Positions 1 through 11,584 of a DNA stretch of 46,073 bases are shown here, piece by piece. The DNA is from Smittium mucronatum (Eukaryota > Kickxellomycota > Harpellomycetes > Harpellales > Legeriomycetaceae). The first letter of the stretch is position 1, and every line of letters begins with the position of its first letter. Below the pieces are notes generated by a model that saw only the letters and a program-made list of their open reading frames with translations, was not told the DNA's origin and did no database searches. The stretch covers positions 1 to 46,073 of the forward strand of contig LSSL01007642.1 of NCBI GenBank assembly GCA_001953115.1, in the 5' to 3' direction. The translations under genes were made by a program, and so were the position numbers.

Positions 1-163
<163 letters not shown>

Positions 164-2879
164 AATTAAAATTTATTATTATTAGGTTTTTTTTCATGTA
201 TTTGAAAACTTTTCTTGCATTAATAATTTTTTTCCTAACATATTTTAATTTTTACTAGACTAATTTTTTTACAAAAGCGTATTTAACGTTTTTTTCAACT
301 TATTTTTTTTTAAAAAAAACTTATTTTTCTCGACTAATTTGTTTTTCAGTAAAAAAAAAATAAGCTAAACATTAATTAGCAAATTTCACTTATACTAGAA
401 AAATTTTTAAATAAAAAAAGAATTATTTTTAAAAAAATTGATAGAAAAACATGCTTTTTCAATATTTATTGAGAGATAATTATAAAAAGATGTTTTTTAG
501 ATACAATGGATTTCTCTAAAATCTGGGAGTTATAGATATATATCGACAGACTTTTATTATCTAATCATAAGTAAAATATACCGAATATTTTTTAGTGAAT
601 TGCAGAATAATCTCCTTGTAATTTGCTTTGTATTTACTGATATTGTTTCTATAAGCCCTGAAATAAAAAAAGGGCAATTGTAGAATTAGTAAAATTAGCT
701 AAACAGTATGAATCCAAAAATTGAGTCCGAATATTGAAAATGAATAACTAGTGAACCTAAGAAATACAACTTGAGATGAAAATATCTTCAAATAAAATCC
801 AAATTCTCATTAGAAATGATAAATTATTTATTTAATACTTCAATATATATTTTTAATCATTGGATGAGTTATATTCCCTATTAAAGGTAAATGGATCCTG
901 GCGTGGATGTCATTGTGGCTTACAGTACGGAATTTCAGGTATTTATATTTGTATTTTTGAATTTTCTAATTTGGATTTGATATCGCTATAATTTTTAAGG
1001 AAATAGAAATTTCACGGTTATTGACAATGCAAGTATCATTGTGATGTTTTTTGAAGTACATAAAACTCAATTTACTTTTAAATTTTGGTAATGGTGGAAT
1101 TATATGTTGGATGTAAAATGGTTTTGGGATCGTACTACCTCTATAACACAGCACAATAAAAAATTTAAGGTATTTTTTTCGTTTTTATTTTAATGGCATA
1201 CAGTAATGATTTTATTTAAATATAAAAGAAATTTTTTTAAATTAAGTTTCTTCTATAAAAAAATTTTGATTAGGAGAATTCGAGATAAATCAAATTTTGA
1301 ACAATCTATTATTGGTAACAGGAAGTTGGAAATTACGACGAACAATGAGCTCGAACCGAAAATTCATCGTTTATAACCTCATATTATTTTATCTATTCTT
1401 TATTCCAACCATCATTTAAATAAAACAACTTTGCTCAGTTAGGAAAATCAAAATAGATTGTCCTCAGTAATCTTATTATAACAGTAGATGCGTACATAAT
1501 TTTATATATCTTTTGAAACCCGTAATTAAACAAATAAATCATAAATGATCTATTCAGACAAAGAGGTTTTTATATAAACATGAAAATTGATTGATTTTTC
1601 ATCAATATTGTCTTTGAAGTAAATAAAATCAAAAATTTAATGCTAATTTAGTTCGCTAATGTGCACTTATAAAATATAGAACACCGAAAGTAAAATCACA
1701 TCAGTATTAGTGATTTTTCGGGTTCTTATTGCAAATATATTTCTTACTTGAAAATTTAATATTTTTTTTACATGATTAATTGGTGTTAATGAGTTTGAAT
1801 TTTGAACAGATTCTTCAAAAATCAATGGAATCCTCATTTCTGTCTTTCTTTATATTTAATGAATAAATAACAAAATACTGAAATTTTCAGCCTAAATATG
1901 ACATTTTAAGGAATAATTTGACAGATCGGTAGAACCACAGACAATTTATTCCGTAATATGACTTTTTTTAAAATACCCTGTACAGTAATCTGAAAATATA
2001 AGAAAGACTCTGAAATTTAATAAATACTTTCATTAAATATATAAGTGTTCTATTTTGTTTACATAAAATCCATTTCAATAAAAAAAAAGCTTTTTTAATT
2101 TATATAAAACATTAATATCAAATAATCTTATACAGAAATATTGAGTTACAATATTTTATGTATGGAAAAAAATAGATCTTTTTTTCTGAATCATACTTTT
2201 TAACAAAGTGGTTAAAACTAATCTTTTGTTATAATCCTATATAAATAAAATAAATTATTATTTTTTTTAAAAAAAAATCCCTAAATTTATATATTTAATA
2301 TTTATAACTTAACTCATATAACAATGAATAAATCCAGAAAGAATTGGATTACACCAAAAAATTCGCTCATCAAGGTAAAGTTTAAAAATGTATGATTGGA
2401 ATATTCTAAAACATTTAACAAATACAGGTCAATCGTATATTACTATGCAAAAAAAATTATGTAAGAATGTCTTGGCAATTTAATACTAACCAAATATTAT
2501 TATAGTTCCAAAGAGTACTACTACCCAATAGCACATTTGAAATATACGAAGAATTTAAAAAATGAAATTAAAAATAGAAACATTTCTCTTAATAAATATG
2601 GATTAGCACATAACAAATAAAAAAATGAAAGCTGATAGTTTAATAACAAAAATAATGTTAGAGAGTGAATTTAAAGAAGCAAATGAATATTTAACTTAAA
2701 AATTTCTTTAAATCTCAGGATATTCAGTTGTAACTGGAGATATATAATTTCTAATGATATAAAAACTATGCTAAATAGACTCTCCCTGGCTACAAATATT
2801 CATGTTGTTTCAACATGCAAATTGGTAAAGGGATGAAAAAAAGTAATAAAAAACGATACTGCCTATAAAAACCTATTTT
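164..2879. other. AT-rich non-genic stretch
   Basis: No supported gene. ORFs here are about 60 codons or shorter, as expected by chance at this base composition. Two local oddities stand out. One is a patch of much higher GC at about 890-945, open in two frames. The other is a short coding-like stretch at about 2500-2620. Neither matches a family I recognise. Confidence 0.6.
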
Positions 2880-3444
2880 TTTTGCCTATTTCAATCTCCA
2901 CATTCATTATATATGTTACAAAATATTATATTTGGGACTTTTAATCCAATATTTTAAATATATAAAGTTAAATCTTGATTTTTAACTGTAAATTTTAGCA
3001 GTGGACTCTTCAACACAATAAATAAGATATCAAGTTTTTTCCTATTATTTTAATAGAAAATACTGCTGGTTCTATGTATCTAAAAATGTTAAACACCCAT
3101 TATATATATATATATATATATATATATTAACAATATAATTATGGAGATGTTTGTAAAGTACAACTATGGTGAGCATTATTTTTTTTGAAAAAGCATTAAG
3201 AACTGTTTATCTTGAAATCGGGAAACTTCAATTTTACTAAGGATCTGGTGGAAATTATTTGAAAAAAACAATACTTGATACGAGGGATCATTTTTTTGGA
3301 CCCTCTAGAAATAATACCGCAGAAGGATTCAATAAAACGGTGAAACTGAAGTTCTTTAGGTATAACACATCAAAAATAATCGAATTTATCACATTTTCGG
3401 ATAAAACAATCGAATTAAATAAAATTCACACTCACCAAATTTAA
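2880..3444 (+). pseudogene. Decayed MULE-type transposase fragment (C-terminal half)
   Basis: This is a relic of a Mutator-like (MULE) DNA transposase, the DDE enzyme that would cut and paste its own element. Reading the plus strand with stops, a CWFYVSKNV block at about 3063 corresponds to CWFHVENF in the better-preserved MULE at 35-36.8 kb. A VDSS block at about 3001 sits where that protein has its second catalytic Asp. The PSRNNTAEGFNK block at about 3300-3335 matches the MULE signature around the catalytic Glu (TNNGLERFNRK in the other copy). The C-to-NN spacing is about 85 codons, against about 90 in the other copy. Stops, and a TA microsatellite in the middle, show that it is dead. The clearest open part is 3259-3444. 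No N-terminal half or terminal repeats were found. The assignment rests on motif order and spacing, not on a database search. Confidence 0.6.
3100..3127. repeat. (TA)n microsatellite
   Basis: About 14 TA dinucleotides in a row, lying inside the decayed MULE transposase reading frame. This is an expansion that happened after the gene stopped being functional. Confidence 0.95.
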
Positions 3445-4230
3445 GAAAAATTGAATAGAATATGGTTTCATTAAAAGATAGTCATTTCAATTTTAAAATA
3501 GCAAAAAATAATCAAAACAAATTTATAATCAATTTTTCTGAGCATAAAATTAATAAAATGGAAATAGGGCATATATCAAACAAAATAAAAGCCTTGAAGT
3601 TCAAAACTTCGTTTAATTTATGATTTTTTTTCGACAAAAAGAATTTTATATTTCCTAAAAAAGCATTTGGCATGAAAAAAAAATTATTTTTCATGACTTA
3701 ACTATTTGAAATTGAAAAATTGTATTTGCATATATTGTTTTTTGTTGGAGATCAAAAGGACTGAAATAATAAGCATAACATTGATTTCACAAATGAAAAG
3801 TGCTGGGTGACTGAGGAAGATTAAAAAAAACTCAAGATTGGTCAAACTTTTATTTAAACGCTTAATCTTTCATTCATTTTATTATTCTTACTCAATTGAT
3901 TATAATCTGAAAACATTAAACCATATTCCTCTTTATTGTGACACATAAAACAAAAAATTTGAAACTTTAACTGATTTTTAATAAATATATTTTATAAACC
4001 CGGGATTTTTACAACTGTATATAAAATTAAAGTTGTAAATTATAATATAAAAAAAAAAATTAGTAATATACGTACAATTTTGTTACTAACATTCGAGTCA
4101 AGAAAAAGATTTACTTTGGAGATTCGTTTTAAATTTGAAATACATTTTTAGCTCTATTTTGAGATTTAATTTTCGAAATAAAACCTTCAATTACTTGAAA
4201 AAATTTATAGCTGAATAAATACATACCTAT
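3445..4230. other. AT-rich non-genic stretch after the MULE relic
   Basis: No supported gene. A 53-codon run starting at the ATG at 3462 could be a frameshifted continuation of the MULE transposase C-terminus. It has no recognisable motif, and its length is within chance expectation. Confidence 0.4.
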
Positions 4231-4262
4231 ATATGGAAGATTCTTAAGCAAAGGAGACACTT
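4231..4262 (+). repeat. Left terminal inverted repeat of the 2.4-kb element
   Basis: Pairs with 6568-6599. The three mismatches are at positions 7, 16 and 18 of the 32-base end. Confidence 0.65.
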
Positions 4263-6567
4263 TTTTCTATAGATTTTATAGGCTAAAAAAATATTGAAGC
4301 TAATTTGCTCAATTAAAATTGATAATCCCCCAAATAATAATATATATATTAAAAATGGCATTAATATCATAATTTTCAATATTTTTTCTTATAATTCATA
4401 CCAAATTAAGTTTCAAATATAAAGATAGTACTACCAGTCATAATAAAACTCTTGGGTGATGCTAATCAGATGTTTTTGAACAAGGAAAGAGGATTTAATT
4501 TTTTTTTACAGGAATCTGATCGAAAATTATACATTGATGCAAAAATACTCTGTAGGAAACAAATAATAGAACTGGTATTAAGATAGCGAAAATTTTCAGA
4601 AATTCCATTTCAATCTTAATCATACCAACCACTCCCCTGAAATAAGCCTTAACCTATTCCAACCCCTCCTCCATACCCAAGTCTCGATCGATAAGTAAAA
4701 ATTCTCGGACAGACACAAGTATAATTAAATCCTTTTACTAAAATCTCATCATAAACTGTTCTAATACTTATATTAGACTCGAAAATTTTCCTATTTTGAC
4801 TTTATTCCTTTATAAAAACTATATAAGCCCAACATAAAACTTTCTTGTACATTTTAATAAATATTTATATAGCCTGGGATTTAAATCTTAAAATAATATT
4901 ATTTCAAATCGAAATCATTACAATATTTATTTTATTTTCGTAAAAATGAAAACTCAAACCTATAGCAAATATTTTTTTGCTGAAAATACTTTTAGATGTA
5001 ACAAAACTAAGACTATTCATTGAAAAATGGAATTCCTTGGGTGAGTTTTATTTTATTTTTTAAATTCTAGATCTAAGCTCGAATTAAACATTACATGTAA
5101 AACTCCAACATTTTTGCATGAAGATTGTGCTATTCTATAATAGTAATTAGTATAATGTTGGAAAAAATCATTTATTTACGTGTGTTATTTATAATTTATT
5201 GGTGAAATCTGAGGCAAGTAAAAATAAAAACTGCTTTCTAATCCAGGTTAAATTGAAACCTTTGAAGCCCTTATCTCCCGTTTCCCCTAAGATATGTAAA
5301 ACGATTTAATTATAAAATAAGTATATTAAAGTTATAGTTAAAGATGTGGGAGTTATTAAACGATCAATTTTTGGTTAGAGCTCAAGATATGCCGTCAATG
5401 CAGAATTAATTTTACCAACAATAGAATACACATAATTGATTTTTTCTAAATCTCGCCAAATAAAGATTTAAATTTCGAAAAATTGGTTTTTAAAAATATT
5501 ATTGAATTATTTAGGCCAAAAAATTAATATATTCCATGAATATTTAAAAAATAACACGCTTAAAGGTTTAGCATTGATGTTTTGGAGAGATAGTACGACC
5601 TCAAACCCATTTTTTATATACCCCTATATCTCCACCATAACTTAAAATTCTCCACAAGTTGATTTTAAAATACTTTCAATGTAATAATAGTGATATTTAC
5701 TTATTATTAACAGAAATCTTTGTTTTCAAAAAAAAAAAATTCGAAATAAAATCTATGCATTTCTTAAATTCCGATGTTTCAAAACGCAGTATCATACATA
5801 ACAGATTCATCTACCCGTCATAATGAATTCGAACCTTCCCAATTCTTAAATAACAATTATTTTATACAACATAATGAAATTATTTTACCTTTAGTGAATT
5901 CAATTTTCATTTCCGAAGATTTTGCCTTTGTAAATGGACGGATTATATTGAAATAATTTCATTTTTGATGTTTCTGGAGTAATATTCTAGAACTCATATA
6001 TAAAAGTAAAAAATATAGGAATCTTTTCTCTGACCTTTAATGAGTTTTGGGTTTACTTTTTGAAAGCTCTAAAAAAAAAATTAATCAAAACTTAATCAAA
6101 ACTTACCAATCTATACTCGATAGATTTTCCTCAGACCTCAGTGAGCCTTTATATTTTTAAAAGCGGATTTATTATATTATTAATCCATTAGGTGCTTGAA
6201 TATAATTTATCACTGTTATAACTGGACTTGGTCTAATTTCACAAATTTAATACCAACCTATTTAACGAATAGTAATCATTTTTTTATTAGTGCCACTATG
6301 ACATTAAAGGTGGAGAATGAAACATATCTAAATAAAAAATCCCACATAACTTGAAATTTGATAATTCTTAATCATATAATCATGGTGTTATTTTTTGATT
6401 CTCAAGCATAGATTTGAAATTTTCTAGTGCCAAATTCAGAAAGCTATAACTTTATTAAGCAATTTTTCTTTTTACCACTATAAATTTAAAAATATATATA
6501 CAATATTTTGATATCTGTTACAAAAATAAATATAACCATAAAAGAATATTTGCAACTGTTACTAGTG

Positions 6568-6599
6568 AAGTGTCTCCTTTGTTAAAGAATCTCCCATAT
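6568..6599 (-). repeat. Right terminal inverted repeat of the 2.4-kb element
   Basis: Reverse complement of 4231-4262, 29 of 32 positions identical. Confidence 0.65.
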
Positions 6600-8314
6600 G
6601 TCATCTTTGATTATATTAGATGACTTTTTTCGCCTGAAATTCACCTAAAGAAACGTGATTTAAAGATAAATTAGATAAAAATTGTAAATTAAATTATTGG
6701 TGTTTAAAATGTCATATCTGGTCTATTTTACATTAACTGAACTTATAAATTTTTAAAAGTTTTCAAAGAAATAATTAATTTTGATAACTTTTCCTGAAAT
6801 TTTCTCTTTACCCGAAAAATTTCTAGCTAGCCGATATTTTTAGCGAAAAATAAAATTTGATAATTTAAAAAATGTGTGGGTATTTTTCATAATATTTCTT
6901 CATTGTGCGTTATAAAATTCATGCTTTTTATTGGACTGCTTCATATTTTAATTTGCGTGGGAAAAAAAAATCAGATTTTTTCTTATATTATCAGATTACT
7001 GTGCGGAATAGGAAAAAAAAGGTCGTATTACGAAATAAATTGTCAGAAATTTGAATAATTTGTCAATTAATTCCTTAAAATTTCAGTTTTAGGCTAAAAG
7101 TTATAGATGTTAATTTCATAGTCATATTTTAATATCAATAAAAAAAAATTCATTTTGATTAGTATTGATTGTATCAGTTTTAAAAATAATTAAGCATAAA
7201 AAGTCCGAAAAAAAATTATAATTTTAATAGTATTTCCATTTTTTTTTTTTTTAAAGGGAATTTTATTTATAATATTTAAATACTAGAAAAAAACTAAAAT
7301 AAAAATACAATAAAAGGAAAAAAATAATCAAATTTCATCCCACTCCCATCTGTCGCTCTAGCGGCTCCGTACCCACTGGGCATTGGTTCAAGGTGTATTT
7401 CCATTTATGGTACACATTTTCTTAACAAGGACTTAATAAACCTGTATTATGATATTTTATTGCAGTGCTAATCTTGGCTTATAATGATTTTTATAAAAAA
7501 TATCGTATGTTCTGCTAAAATATCTCCATTATAAACCCACATAATTTTTAAATCGATTTAATTTCCGAGGTGTAACTGAATATAAGAATTGGAAGAAATG
7601 TCTTGATGCCATTTTGGGAATTTTGTACACTTTTCGGCATATAAATTGCTAATATTAAAATTAGAATCTAATTATAAATTGCAAAAATGGTCAAAATTTC
7701 GAAAATTTTACAAAAATCATCAAGTTGAATCAAAAAATCTATTATTAGAAAATATAATATGAATCCCGAACTTTATAAAAAAGCAGATCACATATTATCC
7801 AAAAAACCGATTACCTTTATTTAACGCGTTATCAAATGGTTTAAATTTATTTGTCTAAACTAATGGGACCCCTAAAATAGCCTCAATTTCATTAATATTT
7901 AGAACTAGAAATAACTTTCATTTGAGTCAAATTTTAACTAATAATTCACGTAAACTCCATATATTTTGATCATTATATTTGAAACCACTCACATTTATGA
8001 TTTTATGATTTTGTAAATTTCCGTGTAATTTAAGTGAAAATCATATGTGAAATTCTCTTTGAGAGCGGAACTTTCCTGCTAAACTATTACTACTTTCCTA
8101 ATTTGGAAATATGGTGCTAAGATAAAAAATTGAGTTATTGTGTATTTTAAAATATGAATTTTAAGATCTAGTTTTTTATTGGTATAATGTTAAAAATTTA
8201 TTAGAACCAGTATTTTTTTCTATTTTTATTGGTCTGGTTTTAAATAAATCAAAGGGTAGCCAATGGTTTGCATAGTAAAATAAATTGTAAAATATAATCG
8301 AATTTGATTGAAAG
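6600..8314. other. AT-rich non-genic stretch with a GC-rich islet
   Basis: No gene supported. About 65 bases at roughly 7335-7400 are far richer in GC than anything within kilobases and include GGTTCAA. I could not fold this into a tRNA arm, and the block is not repeated elsewhere in the window as far as I can see. Confidence 0.5.
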
Positions 8315-8445
8315 AAATCAAATTAAGTAAATTTGGATCAAATTGTGTTAATAAAAATTAAACTTTGATTTTGTGTCATATAAAGTAAAAAAAATCGATT
8401 TAGGTATACAAGGGTAAATTTTAAATCAAATTTGGTAAAAAAATG
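8315..8445 (+). repeat. Left long terminal inverted repeat
   Basis: Aligns in reverse complement with 9018-9150, with a few small gaps and substitutions. Confidence 0.65.
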
Positions 8446-8845
8446 AAATAAAATATCCAAAATTTGAATCGTAAAATAAATAATATCGGCAAATAAAAAT
8501 AAAAATAAATGAAATTACCCACTGCTCAGACGAAGTTATACCCCTGAAATTCGGATCAATTTTTGTCTCATAAGATTGATGCATTTCATCAAAAAGAAAA
8601 ATTAAATTTTCAGTTTTTTAAAACTTATTAGATATTGAGGGTTATTTGATATCATCTTACGCATAAATTTATTTTCATAATTATACATCCATTAAGAATT
8701 TTTGATTTTTATTTCAGAAATTTCCTCAAAAGAGGCTATTTTATAGACTTCTGTGTTGTTATAGGAAAAACTTTGGGTTTAAAGACATGTAATCTTGTAT
8801 AAATTTGAATCTTAAGAACTCTTTATTTCATTTGTTTTATCAATT

Positions 8846-9014
8846 TTAGCCCTTTCAGAACTGATGGTGGTAAAAAAAAATTTATTTTTTATTCAATGCT
8901 ATGTATAAAGAAATGATATTTATACATTATTGGATAAATAAAGTAATTGGTCCAATTGAAATTTTTATTAGACAAAAATAGGAGTATGCACAAATTTGGA
9001 TCTGAAAGGGTTAA
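8846..9014 (+). mobile_element. TTAA-type (piggyBac-like) MITE, copy 1
   Basis: A 161-bp unit (8850-9010) with ends CCCTTTCAGAAC and GATCTGAAAGGG, flanked by TTAG on the left and TTAA on the right, read here as a once-perfect TTAA duplication. TTAA targets with CCCTTT ends are known for piggyBac transposons. The interior resembles the copies at 17.7 and 41.5 kb, for example the TATTGGATAA block. It encodes nothing and must have been moved by a transposase from elsewhere. It lies inside the 8315-9150 element and is therefore younger than it. Confidence 0.8.
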
Positions 9015-9017
9015 AAC

Positions 9018-9150
9018 ATTTTTTTACCTAATCCGATTTAAAATTTACCCTTGTATATCTAAATTGATTTTATTTTACTTAATTTGACTCATTAATTAGT
9101 ATTTGATTTTTATTAACTAATTCGATTCAAATTTACTTAATTTGATTTTT
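9018..9150 (-). repeat. Right long terminal inverted repeat
   Basis: Aligns in reverse complement with 8315-8445. The match includes the GGTAAAAAAATG inner edge. Confidence 0.65.
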
Positions 9151-11584
9151 TAACCTTTAACTAAAGCTTTTTCAAGCTTTAAAATATGAAAATATTACTC
9201 ATTTTATTTTGTAAATGGTTTGATGCTAGTTTTAAATGGAATTTTTTTGGATTAAAATCGTTAGATTTCAAAAAAATGGAATTTCCCATTTATTTTTTAT
9301 AAAATGCTCAAATAAAATTTCTAAAAATCTCGATTTTTGTTTGTAAAAATCCCAAAAAATAATTTTAAAAGTTTCAATTTGTAAATTTAAAATACCCAAT
9401 GTGATTTTAAAAAGGTACGGATTAAATATTTACAGATCAATACAATTTGTAAAGATTCTAATGAAGTTTGTAAATGGTATAATTAGTAATGAAAATGGCC
9501 CAATTAAATTTAAATAAGGTTCAAATCTGCCTGAAAATGCAATATAATTAAAATGTTTATTTTTTATATCCTCTCCATAAGATAATATAATCGATTTCCT
9601 GATAAATTTTAAAGAGTTTTATTTTTTCTTTTAATCTGTTTATAGTGTATCAAATAAAAAAATAGCTACGATGAATACGAGAATTCTTCAAGAATATACT
9701 GTTTTTTACTATCTAAACTATTTAGCTATTATAGATTTAAATATAACAAAATAATATAATTTCAAAGGAATTATTAATCTATTACACTTTCTATATTTTA
9801 TTAATATAATATTAGTAAATTATATTATATTTTTAAGTGATAAAATAGATTTTTGCTTGGATTTTTCACTATATTTCTAAATAAGGGAATTAGTATAAAT
9901 GTATTATAAAAAATACTCTATCAGAAAGAATCTTAAATTTGGGACTTATTTGATAAGCCAGACTCCTTCATTTTAATTTTTACTAATTTATATTTCTAAA
10001 TCTTTCTACACGTAAAATTGATTCGCCATATGTCACAATATTATTAATAATCTACGAAAAATAGTTTCTATTAGAAAAAAGTTATATTATACCAGCCGGG
10101 TGACAAATATGCAGCAGAGATAATTGACTCTACAAAAATATTGCTAAAAAATGGAAATATCTTATAACAACTCATGAACGTGTCAATTTGTAAAACTTTA
10201 AAAAAAAAAAATTAACGAAAATTTGAGCAAATCGAGCTTGTTTAATTTTTATTATTATAACTTAGAAACGAATTAAAGTAAAAACGCTAATTTGGGCTAT
10301 TTTTGGTGTTAGCTTTCTAAAGTTTCTAGTAATAGTAAATAATTTTTGTTTATTTTGTTTAATATAGCGAAAAAAGTGGTGAATTTACCATAAAAGAAAT
10401 AATCATGTTTTAATTAAGCTTATTTAGTTTCTTTTAAAACAAAATTATTCCAATGCGCTGATTTTAAGAATTTTTAAGTTTATTTTTGCGACTTTAAACC
10501 CCCAAATCTAATAAAATTAAATAATCTTGTAATTATTTTTTTATAAAATTTTATTTAGGTCCAAAATTCATTTATTGATTATCATTTTATATATTATTTG
10601 TAATCCATATTTTTCTCATCCTCATCCTTAATATTATCTCCTATTTTTAAAAAATTATCCTAACAATCCACGATCTTAAATTAAATAATGATGTTTAAAA
10701 ATATGTTTCTTCTCAATTTGAAATTTGATTTTGATTTTACCGTTTTCAGTAAAATTTTCATAATTAAATTTTTTTCCATTTTTATTCACCTTCATTTTAG
10801 ATTTACAATAAAATAAAGATTTTTTTTTGCTTTATTCAATTAATATTTATCATTTATTTTTATATTCTCATTTATTTATTTTCATTTATTCAAATTAACC
10901 TTAATAGATTTAACTCTTGCATACTACGCGCGTTATTATTTTGAGTTAAGAAAACATATTCGAATAATATAATTTATAATTGTAAGATAAAAGTGGTACT
11001 AATTTTCCATATTTTCAATTAAATTAAGAATAAATACATGTATTCTATATCGAACTAAAATTTGGTTGATCTGCACCTTATATTATCAGTCCTACAATTT
11101 CAACCAGTACCAACAATGCCTCTAAAATTTCACTTCTTTTACCTTGTTTTGGACTACCGGTACAGCTATATTAACTTCCATAACAGTAACATTTTCCAAA
11201 ACTTTGATTTTTTAAATAATCACTCAATTTATTATCAATATACTGAAATAAGTTGATAAATGAAAAAGTAACATATTTGTATATACTGTTAATTTTATAT
11301 TATAACCTTTTCTTAAATATAAAAGCTTAAATTTAAGTTTAACATAAAATAAATTTTTATAATATACAGTTATATATTTTATAAAAAAAACATAATGAGA
11401 TTTTTTTAGCTAAATTTGAATGATTATATCTATTACGAGTTGAATGGAAGAAACAATTCGACCCCAAAACCATATTGAACATTTCCTTTTTTTGTCTCTA
11501 AATATTTAATACTAAAACATGTATCACTGAAACTATTTATTAATAAAATCATATATATCTGATCAACGTTATTTTAATATATAT
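9151..11584. other. AT-rich non-genic stretch
   Basis: No gene supported. A short patch at about 10082-10165 is less AT-rich and can be read as a protein-like run (frame with QPGDKYAAEIIDST), but it is about 30 codons and matches no family I recognise. The ORF at 11062-11256 (64 codons) is within chance length. Confidence 0.5.

Larger units (their letters stand above)
4231..6599. mobile_element. 2.4-kb element bounded by 32-bp terminal inverted repeats
   Basis: The 32 bases at 4231-4262 (beginning ATATGGAAGATTCTT) reappear in reverse complement at 6568-6599 with 29 of 32 positions matching. A shared core AAAGGAGACACTT is conserved exactly. Two such ends facing each other 2.37 kb apart indicate a DNA transposon or its non-autonomous derivative. 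No transposase could be read inside. The longest ORF (5774-5956, 60 codons) is within chance length. The flanks show no clear target-site duplication, so the superfamily is unknown. An unusual C-rich plus-strand patch lies at about 4621-4690. Confidence 0.6.
8315..9150. mobile_element. MITE-like element with about 130-bp terminal inverted repeats
   Basis: The left end at 8315-8445 and the right end at 9018-9150 are reverse complements over about 130 bases. They share landmarks such as ACAAGGGTAAATTTTAAATC and AAATCAAATTAAGTAAATTT. The ends are themselves built from loosely repeated AATCAAATT-type motifs. There is no coding capacity. The interior hosts a separate 161-bp MITE (8846-9014), so the original element was about 0.67 kb. 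Outer limits are uncertain and no target duplication was resolved. It is probably a non-autonomous DNA transposon of unknown superfamily. Confidence 0.65.

Noticed and set aside
7335..7400. tRNA or SINE with a GGTTCAA B-box
   Set aside because: The bases around GGTTCAA do not form a T-arm, the consensus after it is poor and no acceptor stem pairs.
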